DNA of 64,000 nucleotides, taken from the NCBI RefSeq assembly GCF_048128805.1, contig NC_136020.1, positions 10,319,153 to 10,383,152 on the forward strand, given 5' to 3'. This stretch comes from Centroberyx gerrardi (taxonomy: Eukaryota; Chordata; Actinopteri; Beryciformes; Berycidae). The position numbers were made by a program, and so were the translations under genes. Each line of letters begins with the position of its first letter. Positions within the stretch are counted from its first letter, which is position 1. The notes under the pieces were generated by a model. The model saw only the letters and a program-made list of their open reading frames with translations. It did not search any database and was not told the DNA's origin. Positions 42,374 to 50,658 of this stretch are shown in pieces.

Positions 42374-44729
42374 AGGGTGGTCTGTACGTGTTCAAGCTGT
42401 TTGATTACTACTCCGCCAGCGGGATGTGCCTCCTCTACCTCGTCTTCTTCGAAACCGTTTCCATATCCTGGTTTTATGGTAAGATGTCTATTGTATACTG
42501 TCTATTCTACTTCTGTGGGCTGTTTCAACTGAAACCACAATGGAAATCTGGGAAAAAAAGACTTTATTGTGACTTGATTATGCTTCAAGTCACCAAATGA
42601 ATCAAGCATGTGGATTGCCTATACAGCTGTCCAACAGGAAATTACATCTATCTGCTTCACTCTCTCCTACAATACTCTCTCTCCAGTCTCCTTTCCCTTC
42701 TCTTTCAGCCCATAATGCTTTGTTCCTCCATGTATTATCTCCATGTCACACACACACTCTCTCTCTTTGTCTCTCTGTCTTTATGCCATAGGAGCTGAGA
42801 GGTTTTATAAGGACATTGAGGACATGATCGGCTATCGGCCCTGTGGCTGGTGGAAGCTTTGTTGGATGTTCTTCACTCCGCTAATCTGCCTGGTGAGCCT
42901 GGCCTCTAGATGGGGAATGATTAGCAAATTACCCTCTATAGCCCAAACTCCTTACCTACCGAATTTTTAAAAGTGTGTTATTCTCAATCAAGCTCCAACC
43001 TGTACCTCCCTCTCTCTCACATGGAGATCTATGTAAAGGATTTGGCAGCGTGCAAGCAACCACTGTCTTCTATATAAATTGCTCACAATTACCTGCGCCC
43101 ATCAAGGGATAGCAGGTGCCGATAGGTGGATGTGCCGCCAGGATGGATGTGTCATTTCTGAATGGCTTTGCCTTGCCATGTGTTGATTTACAATTCATCC
43201 CATGGACTGTCAAGCCCTCAGGGAAATCATGGCAAAGTCTTTATCTCTCTTCTACTGTATTGATAAAAGAAAGTTTAATGATAAAGAAGGCTTTATCAAT
43301 GGAAAATGAATGGTATTCTGCCAAAATGACAAAGTACAGCTTACTCACTTTATACTCTGTCATTGGCTAACTGGCCAGAGACCAATGGGCTTCATTTATT
43401 AATATTTCGGTATGTTTGGAATATTGAAAGGTGATAGTGAAATACTGGGCTAAAATTTACAGGTCAAATCATATTCAATGCTTTCTGTGCATTTTTTTGT
43501 GAAAACTGCATAATAAACAATGTCAAAGGATGTCAGTAAATTTACCACCACACATGTTAAATTATAACAAGTCAAACATGTAGCCTGCCTCCGTTCAGTG
43601 TGATACTTCAATACCAAATATTACAGGTTCTAATAATATTACATATCATGAGTCTTCCCAATCATTATTGCTGTTGAAATGGACTGAAACACTGCCTTAT
43701 ATTGCAGGGGGTGTTTACCTTCAGTGCCATTGAGATGACCCCCCTCACCCTGGGGAAGTACGTGTATCCGCTGTGGGGCCAAGTGATTGGCTGGTTCATG
43801 GCTCTGTCTTCCATGATACTGGTTCCTGGCTATGTCATCTACATGTTCTGCACCACCAAGGGCAGCGTCAAACAGGTGAACACCTCTTACAGTCTTGCTT
43901 TTTGTCTGTTTTAATGGTTTCTGTTTGCAAGTGAAGAGCTGCCAAGGTTACTTCTGCTCAGAACAAACAAACAGGGAACTGAACAAAATGTACGGGCCAC
44001 GCAGGAAAGGCTGTATGCAAGGGAAGTTCTTTCACTTTTTTTTTTAGTTTTTTAGGTTTTTGTCATTCAGAGAGAAGCAGAAAGGTTTTGGCACAAGGCC
44101 AACATCACTGTCATGGTGTTAAGTAAAAAAAAAAAAAGATACTGAGCATTCAAGGTGACCACAGCTTGTTACAGTCTACATAAATTAGGTGTGGCCATTA
44201 AATACGTCCAGGCTAAGTGTCTGGTATGGATCACTGACTGATAGAGGTACTGTGCTATTGCTTGTCTCCTGCAATACCTGATTTTTGTTGACAATAGCAA
44301 ACTTAAATGCTTAAATCTCAGTACCTTCTTGAGAAATCGATGACACTACTATTGGAAAAATGCAAAACCATCTACTTTCTCTGCTTTATAATGAAATACG
44401 TCTTTTTTTTTTTAAATAACATGCATCCTCTCTTTTGTTTACTGAGCACATCGTTCACTTTGTTTGTGTATACTTCTTGCTTCTTGCCCACTTTCTGTGG
44501 TTGCTGCACTTTCCGCCTTTACCTTCTATGCCACTCGCACGCCCCTCCAATCTCCCCAACCTGAAGGATTGCTGTGAAGTATTTAAGGCGAACCTGAGAT
44601 TGACGTAACTCACTGCTTCTTTTTCTTGACCAGCGTTGGCGGAAGATGACAACTGCCCAGGAGGGTGAAAAGCCGTCGGGGCATGAAGAATTTACACACA
44701 CGGGGAGCGTGGGCGAAGCGCCTGTCTAG
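31870..44729 (+). CDS. slc6a1-like: GAT-1 type Na+/Cl- dependent GABA transporter (597 aa, 14 exons)
   Basis: Fourteen exons join in frame to 597 codons plus stop: 31870-32110, 33171-33302, 34642-34742, 35922-36031, 36212-36344, 39273-39407, 39569-39672, 39975-40099, 40574-40686, 41579-41710, 42376-42478, 42792-42892, 43708-43875, 44634-44729. Human GAT-1 has 599 residues and the layout matches. GAT-1 takes up synaptic GABA with Na+ and Cl- at neuronal and glial membranes. GAT-1 hallmarks are in place: TM1 [20 protein letters not shown] (Y61, R70), Y141 in [29 protein letters not shown] in TM6, D396/S397 in LGLDSQ, and D452 in [13 protein letters not shown]2 carries the Cys pair and three sequons (NYS, NLT and a nearby site). 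The C-tail ([12 protein letters not shown] to GEAPV) differs from mammalian GAT-1. The locus suggests a paralogue (slc6a1-like) rather than the SLC6A1 orthologue. Confidence 0.93.
32111..33170. other. slc6a1-like intron 1
   Basis: AT-rich, no exon, no recognised repeat family. Confidence 0.6.
33171..33302 (+). CDS. slc6a1-like: slc6a1-like exon 2: TM2
   Basis: Residues 81-124, [20 protein letters not shown], then [20 protein letters not shown]. Acceptor tgtggcag, donor AAAG|gtgaga. Confidence 0.95.
34642..34742 (+). CDS. slc6a1-like: slc6a1-like exon 3: TM3
   Basis: Residues 125-158, [20 protein letters not shown] onward. Y141 equals the substrate-site Y140 of GAT-1. Acceptor ccttcag, donor TCA|gtaagt. 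Confidence 0.95.
34960..35165 (+). mobile_element. Non-LTR retrotransposon 3' end with GGATAGAT tail
   Basis: The reading 'GGAGGAGACCCCGAGGCAG' then 'GGACACGCTGGAGGGACCA', followed by ATGGATAGATGGATA, is the familiar 3' terminus of a vertebrate LINE (RT C-terminus plus short tandem tail). It is 5'-truncated and lies in intron 3. Confidence 0.55.
35300..35790. repeat. Diverged tandem duplication, ~225-bp unit, in intron 3
   Basis: Unit 1 near 35368 (AAGAAGCCTGGTGGCAGAAC, TTTAAAGAC) recurs as unit 2 near 35594 (AAGAATCCTTGTGGCACAAG, TTTAAAGAC). Later shared marks are TGTTGG(A/C)CAGTCTGTCT and AAA(G/A)TGTGG/AAGTTTGTGG. Unit 2 ends 130 bp before exon 4. Confidence 0.65.
35922..36031 (+). CDS. 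slc6a1-like: slc6a1-like exon 4: EL2
   Basis: Residues 159-194, [20 protein letters not shown] onward, with the EL2 disulphide cysteines and sequons NYS and NLT. Donor GGGA|gtaagt. Confidence 0.95.
36212..36344 (+). CDS. slc6a1-like: slc6a1-like exon 5: TM4
   Basis: Residues 195-239, from [20 protein letters not shown] to WKGVEWTGK. Acceptor ttcctccag, preceded by a (GT)n run. Donor AAG|gtcaga. Confidence 0.95.
36620..36960 (-). mobile_element. LINE 3' fragment (RT C-terminus) antisense in intron 5
   Basis: Read on the minus strand, [20 protein letters not shown] followed by HLF is the C-terminal motif of several fish non-LTR retrotransposon ORFs (x-S-LPIFxxRLKTHLF). It abuts the tRNA gene. 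Confidence 0.55.
36962..37034 (-). tRNA. tRNA-Arg (anticodon TCG)
   Basis: On the minus strand 73 nt form a complete cloverleaf. The acceptor arms GACCGCG and CGTGGTC are complementary except for wobble-type pairs. The D arm follows TGGCCTAATGGATAAGGC. The anticodon stem is TCTGA/TCAGA with loop CTTCGAA (anticodon TCG). The T arm contains GGTTCGAGTCC. It differs at only one place (loop position 37, A for G) from the human tRNA-Arg-TCG as I recall it. The 3' side has only TCTTTC, a weak pol III terminator. It lies antisense in intron 5 of the slc6a1-like gene. Confidence 0.9.
38199..38252. repeat. (GA)n microsatellite
   Basis: An uninterrupted AG run of about 54 bp in intron 5 of the slc6a1-like gene. 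Confidence 0.97.
39175..39270. repeat. (CTGT)n-(CT)n-(C)n tract at exon 6 acceptor
   Basis: CTGT units, then about 48 bp of CT, then a run of 12 Cs and CTCTCTCTC lead straight into the ag of the exon 6 acceptor. Confidence 0.95.
39273..39407 (+). CDS. slc6a1-like: slc6a1-like exon 6: TM5
   Basis: Residues 240-284, [20 protein letters not shown] followed by [20 protein letters not shown]. Donor GAG|gtaggg. Confidence 0.95.
39569..39672 (+). CDS. slc6a1-like: slc6a1-like exon 7: TM6
   Basis: Residues 285-318, [20 protein letters not shown] onward. Acceptor ctcatag, donor ACAA|gtaggg. The genomic TAG just after the donor is intronic. Confidence 0.95.
39975..40099 (+). CDS. slc6a1-like: slc6a1-like exon 8: TM7
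   Basis: Residues 319-360, [20 protein letters not shown] then [20 protein letters not shown]. Acceptor ctctccag, donor TCAG|gtgagg. Confidence 0.95.
40574..40686 (+). CDS. slc6a1-like: slc6a1-like exon 9: TM8 first part
   Basis: Residues 361-398, [20 protein letters not shown] to LGLDSQ. Acceptor tgtctag, donor CAG|gtacga. Confidence 0.95.
40691..40754. repeat. (CA)n microsatellite after exon 9
   Basis: About 60 bp of CA starting within about 10 bp of the exon 9 donor. Confidence 0.97.
41543..41574. repeat. (GT)n replacing the exon 10 polypyrimidine tract
   Basis: About 15 GT units, then ctcag|TT. The acceptor region has almost no C/T run other than the alternating T. Confidence 0.95.
41579..41710 (+). 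CDS. slc6a1-like: slc6a1-like exon 10: TM8 end to TM9
   Basis: Residues 399-442, [20 protein letters not shown], then the TM9 segment [20 protein letters not shown]. Donor CAG|gtgtat, followed by more GT repeat. Confidence 0.94.
41711..42375. repeat. slc6a1-like intron 10, mostly (GT)n/(CA)n
   Basis: GT runs at 41737-41784, 41952-41987 and 42302-42370, and a CA run at 42107-42157. The 42107 CA tract can pair with the flanking GT tracts. Little unique sequence lies between them. Confidence 0.9.
42376..42478 (+). CDS. slc6a1-like: slc6a1-like exon 11: TM10
   Basis: Residues 443-476, [20 protein letters not shown] onward, including gate aspartate D452. The acceptor is (GT)n then cccag. Donor TATG|gtaaga. 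Confidence 0.94.
42792..42892 (+). CDS. slc6a1-like: slc6a1-like exon 12: IL5 and TM11 start
   Basis: Residues 477-510, [20 protein letters not shown] onward. Acceptor gccatag, donor CTG|gtgagc. Confidence 0.95.
42893..43707. other. slc6a1-like intron 12
   Basis: Ordinary AT-rich intron. No exon or repeat family is recognised. Confidence 0.6.
43708..43875 (+). CDS. slc6a1-like: slc6a1-like exon 13: TM11-TM12
   Basis: Residues 511-566, [20 protein letters not shown] then [20 protein letters not shown]. It ends TKGSVKQ and has the standard 168-bp length. Donor CAG|gtgaac. Confidence 0.95.
44634..44729 (+). CDS. slc6a1-like: slc6a1-like exon 14: C-tail and stop
   Basis: Residues 567-597 and TAG 44727-44729. 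[20 protein letters not shown], then [11 protein letters not shown]. It lacks the mammalian GAT-1 tail (KEAYI end). Acceptor ttgaccag. Confidence 0.85.
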   Translation, partial: RWRKMTTAQEGEKPSGHEEFTHTGSVGEAPV

Positions 44730-45640
44730 CCAGGAGCAGTCAGGTCGAAATATCCTGGCTTCCATTTTTCCCTCGACTTGGTCTGTATTGAAATTTGACA
44801 ATTGGACAGGTGGAACCTAGTTGTATGTTACCATGTTGTTTTCCTCCATCTTAAGTTGTGCTGAAAAACCAAGTGGACGAGCAAGGAAGGGAGAAAGCAC
44901 TTTTGATAAATGTAGATGAAGATTTCCATTGAGAGTCAAGGAGTGGGCTCTCTATGTGACAACTGTGATGCTTTAGATCAGCATCAAACATGTGTACATT
45001 GCAATCCACATGCTGATAGCATATGACCATGTGAATATTTATCCCACCTTTCAAATTCTCTCTGCAAAGTCACTATATTTCTGTCTCTTTGTCTGTGAGC
45101 TTTCCAGCAAATGCAATGACTGTTGTAATGTACATTATATCTCAATAAAGACACTGAACAATCTGGTAAAACTTGACTCCAAGCATAAGGTTGTAATGCA
45201 TTAAAGTCTACTTGCTTATGAATGAATATGAATGTTGGTAATGCATTACAGCAGTATACCTATTAAGTGTTACCATGAATGTTGTTTTTTGTTATTTGAA
45301 TGGGTGTTTTGTTTAAAGAGGTAGCTTTATTCTTTTATAAAGTACTGTACAGTCTATTTACTATAGAGCAAGCATTTATTAGTTAACTCGGCTTTGCTGT
45401 ATTGGTTCTACGTTTTAAATGATGTTATATATTCATAAATGTTATTAGTCTTCGAACACATTTGATTCAAATAGTAGAGAGCTGTAAATATAATTGTTTT
45501 TTTCATAGATGATGAAAAAGTGGACCATATGATAAAATATTGTTTTGTCAGTTTTGGGAATATATGCAATGAGAAATGTGAAGGATTTGCCCTGACAGTG
45601 GGACATTTTTTTCATTTCAATAAAAACAAATAAACTACAA
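44730..45640 (+). other. Probable 3'UTR of slc6a1-like gene
   Basis: AATAAA polyadenylation signals occur at 45144-45149 and 45619-45624. The sequence between the stop and these sites is free of recognised transposons. Confidence 0.45.
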
Positions 45641-45779
45641 CTGACAACTGCATTCTCCATAAGCATCTTCACGCTGTAGAGATTCTTTAAAAAAAGTTTT
45701 TTAAGAAACTCAAACTCAAAAAGCTGGTGAGCAAGCTACAAGAACTGCATATATGGAGAGAGCATCTGTGGGGATTTGC

Positions 45780-45995
45780 TCTTGTACATAGTGCCTAAAA
45801 TCTGGCTACCACTTTGGCACTTTTGCACTTATCACTTTTATGATTGTGTTCTATCTTGTCTCTGTATTGAATGTCCTGTCTGTCTGTGACTTTGTGTTGT
45901 ACTGCTGCTGTTGCCCAACCAGGTCTCTCTTGTGAATGAGACCCTGTGTCTCAATGAGATTACCTGTCTAAATAAAGATTTAATAATAATAAAAA
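45780..45995 (+). mobile_element. LINE 3' end (L2-like tail)
   Basis: 'GTGAATGAGACCCTGTGTCT', then 'CAATGAGATTACCTGTCTAA' and ATAAAGATTTAATAATAATA is the conserved tail of an L2-like fish retrotransposon. It is 5'-truncated and inserted downstream of the slc6a1-like 3' end. Confidence 0.6.
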
Positions 45996-46014
45996 TTCCA
46001 ATGTACTCTGAGAA

Positions 46015-46435
46015 AAAAGTGCAACAGAACGGTCGTTCAAGTCGGAGTTTCGGAAAATTCGGGCAAGATCTATTCCGCCCGAGTTCTCTGACATAAACAC
46101 ACCTGACGTCACAGCATCAATTTGTACTTAATAAAACTTGATTTTACTTGATATGTAGTTTTTGTGTTAGGAAAACGTACGGTAACACGTGTTGAAACTT
46201 TGTAGTTTCCATTTGTGACGTAATTCAGTTGACTTCGTTGCTAGATAGAACTCGCCTGCTAACGCTACCAGAGCGTTGTCAGATGGCTAACGTTAACGTT
46301 AATGGGAAAAGGCTGTTGCGTCCATGTTTTCCCGAGAAGACGCACTGGAATGCATTTAGATCGGAAGTCGGTAATTCCAACTCGGAACTATCGACTCCCA
46401 ATGGAATGCAGCGGTTTGTGAGAAGAATTAATACC
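46015..46435. mobile_element. Possible interspersed repeat with 'AAGTCGG' ends
   Basis: Left-hand GTTCAAGTCGGAGTTTCGG and right-hand GATCGGAAGTCGG...AACTCGGAA motifs resemble the termini of a fish DNA-element family. The terminal repeat is imperfect and no target duplication was identified. Confidence 0.3.
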
Positions 46436-47238
46436 TAGAAGTGTTTGACCCAACATGGAAAAACAGGCACATTTTTAAATTATTGAATAAAAAGTTCATT
46501 TTGGTCAAACTTTTTATGGGATATAAAGCTCTAGCAGGGACACTCACCTTGCACAGTTCTCAATCGGCATCCAGCTGCAACCAATTTTGCAACACAGCTT
46601 AAAAGCCTCTTGCTGTTCAGTCTCCAGAGTCTCCCTGATTGAACTGATGTAAAATGTCTCTCTCTGTAGTCTCTGTAAAGTTAAATGAGCCTGGGTTCAT
46701 TGTGTTTAGTAACATGCAGTATGTTAATGTAACATGACACTTCAAAAATCAACAATACCACGACTCTAAGCCAAAATAATATTGACTTGGACATCGGTGG
46801 CTTTAAAACTCGGCTGAGGAATCAAGCTCAAAGATTAAAGAACCAAAGCAAGTCCGTGTGGTGAATAGACTGAAATCATCTTTAATAGCATGTTGATATA
46901 CTGCAGAGACAGGTAGAGAGGGGATTCAAAGCCAACCGAGGGAGGTGATGGTTGATAAATCTATATGCTCAGTTTCCACCTGTCTACCCCTAAATATGTC
47001 CTCTTGTTTGATTTTTTAATTTTTTTAATAGTATGAGCGAACACAGTGCTGAAGACCCAGAAGAGAGGAGTTCCACATTTCATCCGTGAAGCAGTGCATC
47101 GGCATGGCAGAGCCCTTTTGTCAGTATCTCTAAGGTTAGCCAGTGCCGCGTTCCCATATCATACGCTGCACTCCCAAAATGCTACATTGCTTTTCTATCA
47201 CACATAAACCTTTTGATTTTTAATGTGACCTCATATTC
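46436..47238. other. Intergenic DNA between converging genes
   Basis: Nothing recognised. It separates the slc6a1-like 3' end from the presumed iqsec3 3' end. Confidence 0.5.
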
Positions 47239-47890
47239 ATATTTATTGCACACACACAGCATATCTGTCTCCCAAAGAGCTCATACACATGATCAACTCG
47301 GAAAAACTGCAACCAGTGAAAGACAGGAAAAAACGAAAATGGACAAATTTTTTGGCCTCTAATTTGCCACTATGCATTACACTCGGAGAGGGATAGAAAC
47401 ACATCGGAGCAAATTTCTGTCTGAGGGGGCATTTGCTGTCGTCAATTATTATTTTAAAATTCCATCGCCGCGCATTCCGTTTACCGCAAAGAGAAAAGAT
47501 ACTCACATTAAAGTGCGTTGTGAGAGAGACCCAAGACATACAGATACATCTCCATCTCCCACCACTAACTTCAATCATGCACAAAAAACTCAAGACTTTG
47601 GGGAATCACAGTTCATTAGGCCTCCGATACACAAATTGATGTCATGCATGAGAAAAGAATCGCATTATTTCTGAATGTTGATTTGAAAATAAAATAAAAA
47701 AGAAATATATAAACAAAGAAACTCTCGCCTTAGCAATCATACATTGCAGTTTTGATGTGATATTCTAGAATTTATGAAACTTAAAACCTTTAAAATTAAC
47801 ATAATTGCTGTTAATTCATTTTTAAAGCGTTAATTAATCTCTGTGTTATGACAAAAGCAATTACTGGGGTGAAGAATAGGAGTGAGATCA

Positions 47891-47934
<44 letters not shown>

Positions 47935-49991
47935 AGCACTGCCCCCAATAGATTGTGTTTTTCTTTCTTTCTTCTTTTCCGTGAAAACATAATAAGTGGG
48001 AAAGGACAGAAGGATGCGATAGCGACCTCCCAACAGTGGCTCTGTGATTATAAATCAACAAATCAGACAGATAAGAGAGGCAGGGTTAACCGAGCATCCA
48101 GTCCGCAGCGCCTGGTGGGGCTTATGTTTAAAAGATGGACGCATTCAGACTGGGGCAGTCGCTGACCTATTTCAGAATGAAGGACGCATGGCAGGGCAGC
48201 AGCCTTTTGAAGGGGCGAAAGGTAGCTTGCTTGTCCTTTCCGACGCGGCTTGAATGTGATATTTACAATTTGGTCTAGGGTGAAGAGCAAGAGATCAAAT
48301 AATGCATTATTTTGTCCCATTCTTATTTAAAGCAGGCTAGCTAGCCAACAGCACAAACAATACCATTAATGCCAGCATTTGCGATATGAGCTGTGTGTGT
48401 CTCGGAGATCAGCGAGTGTGTTTTGTGTTGTTTTTGCCTTTTTGAAAATGTCAGATTAAAAGGTTATCTGGGGAGAGAGAGAAAAGAAAAAACGGAGCTG
48501 AAACGATATCTGGACAAGAGACAACAAGAGACATAGAAGTGTTTTGTATGACTGATAATCTTAGTCATAGTCAATCCTACAGCACTCCACGAGAGGAAAT
48601 CACAAAGTAGAAATGCATCACACACATGAGAATAATAAACATAAACATCTGCAGGGAAATGGCGTTCTGTTGAAATAGTGAAGCAGCAGTATATCTCTGG
48701 GTCTGTGGGGTCACAGATGACAGTATTGTGTGTTGTACATATATATGCGAATGCTGAACCTTGTAGTTTTCACCTATGGGATTCTTTATGGATTTAAGGG
48801 TGAAATGTCAAAATGTATTACAGAGGAAAGTCCCTTTAGCAATTTCGACAGCGCACACAGTGCTGAAAATGTGACTTCGACCGTTTCAAAATATCAAAAA
48901 CTTTCACTCCATCATCAGATAAATGTGGCGAGGATTCCTGGGAAGCGTTAGCACTATCAAATGTGAAGCGCGTGACAAACAAAAACAAACAACAATCAAC
49001 ACAGCTATCCTGGGCTGTCGTTGGCTTTTTGGTTTTGGCAGTAAGCCGTATGATTGGTTGCCTTTGTTTCCTGTCATCCGTCACTGTGGGATGATCTATG
49101 GAGAGTGACAATTGGGAGAGAGTGTTTTCTGATGATAGAGAGAGAGCAACAACACAACAGAGGAGCGGATGACAAACACAGCTTATCGGAGGATGTATTT
49201 TTTTTTTTTTTTTTTCAGAAAGCAGAGAGGAAGGAGAGAAGGCTCTCCATCAAGTTTATAAATCAGCAACAGCGCAAACAAGGAGACAGGTTTTTGAAGA
49301 AATATCAGGGTTATTCATTTTTTTTGTGTGTGTGTGCTCCTTGATGGAGAAGCGCGAAAGGACCGTTTTCTGAAAGCAGAGGAGTGTTTTGTTGTTTTTT
49401 GTTTTTTTTCTCTTTTCTTCTAGCCCTAGCATTTAGTCAAGTGCAAAGTAGTCCGTTTTTGAGTGGAGGCTTATGTATTTTGGCACACACATTTTCAGTA
49501 AGTGTCAACTATGCACGCACGCACACATACAGCACAGTAGGCATGAGGTTAGGGATGGTAAAAGCGAACATAAGCGGTCCTTGGAGTGGCGCACATCCAT
49601 CACCAAGACAATCCGGAAAACAGTTTGAGGGATCGTACATTTCTGTTGGTGGTGAATTTGTGTACTGGAACTATGAGGAATGAATCCAGAAACTAAACAT
49701 CTGTGATTTTTCTCTAGCAAGAGTTAAAACTGACAAAAAAGTTATAGAAATTTGTTAAAACTACATAATATTTCAAAATACATGTGGAATCAAGTAAAAC
49801 ATTATATATGCGCTTCATTTCTCCGCATCTCTTTTTAAACCTTGATTCTCTTTTTAATTCATTATTTCCTTAAATATATGCATATAGATGTGTTTTCATT
49901 TTTTCTTCTTTTCATTATAGCTCTGTCTTCTGTATGTATATATGTACATTATGTACTGTTAGGTAGAGAAGGGGGGTAGGGTTGGTCTCGT

Positions 49992-50044
<53 letters not shown>

Positions 50045-50082
50045 TTTGGGGAAAAGGGGTTCTAAATCAACGTCAGTCTTAT
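47239..50082 (-). other. iqsec3: Probable long 3'UTR of iqsec3
   Basis: After the stop at 50083, the first minus-strand AATAAA I can find is at 47247-47242, giving a 3'UTR of about 2.8 kb. The interval has no recognised transposon, only (CT)n at about 47893-47931, a T run at about 49198-49215 and (GT)n at 49994-50038. That fits a transcribed 3'UTR but does not prove it. Confidence 0.4.
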
Positions 50083-50658
50083 TTACACCATGCTCCGAGA
50101 GCCACTAGGGGTCCGCTGTAGACTGAGGCGGGGGTCGGGGGGAATGTACTGGTGCGGGTGGTTGTAGGGGGGAGGCGGGGGTGGCAGCGGGGGCTGGTGG
50201 CCGTCCTTGCCGTCCGGCGAGCGCACCGGGGTGGACAGGGCCGACTGGCTGAGCTGGTGGTGGGCGTGGTGGTGGTGGTGGTGGTGCTGGTAGTGGTGGT
50301 GGTGCGTGGGCGTCTGGCTGAGGAAGGCCTCCACGCGGCCGTGCCCGCTGTTGTCCAGCACGATCACCTTGACGATCTGCTGGCACTGGATGAGCGTCTC
50401 GGGCCGCAGCTCGGCCACGCCGACGGCGGGCTGGTGGTGCTGGTGGAGGTGGAGGTGGTGGGCGGGGGTGCTCGCCGCTGACTGCAGCTGCGGGTGCTGT
50501 GGAGGAGGCGCCGGCCCCTGGGGAGGCCCCTGAGGCCCCTGCTGGAAAAGCGGCTCCCCCCGGTGGTTAAGAAGGGCCGCGCTCTCGGGGCTCCGAGCCG
50601 TGCTGCTGCTGCTGCTGCTGCTGAGCTGGTACGTCTGAAGCCTGTTGTGAATTGACAC
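50083..50658 (-). CDS. iqsec3: iqsec3 last exon: Pro/His/Ser-rich tail, PDZ ligand, stop
   Basis: 191 codons plus TAA (50085-50083). Acceptor ctaaactag. The exon is markedly GC-rich compared with its surroundings. Low-complexity Ser, Pro/Gln and His runs separate two conserved blocks, [12 protein letters not shown] and [16 protein letters not shown]. Confidence 0.93.
   Translation of the reverse strand: MSIHNRLQTYQLSSSSSSSTARSPESAALLNHRGEPLFQQGPQGPPQGPAPPPQHPQLQSAASTPAHHLHLHQHHQPAVGVAELRPETLIQCQQIVKVIVLDNSGHGRVEAFLSQTPTHHHHYQHHHHHHHAHHQLSQSALSTPVRSPDGKDGHQPPLPPPPPPYNHPHQYIPPDPRLSLQRTPSGSRSMV

Noticed and set aside
41948..42600. Long reading frames made of Val-Cys or Thr-His repeats here and at many other sites (e.g. 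4896, 7989, 28573, 57804)
   Set aside because: They are translations of (GT)n/(CA)n microsatellites and have no other coding character.
50152..50533. Open plus-strand frames over the GC-rich 50.1-50.5 kb segment
   Set aside because: They are the antisense of the last iqsec3 exon, whose Pro/His/Ser-rich frame is conserved in the family.
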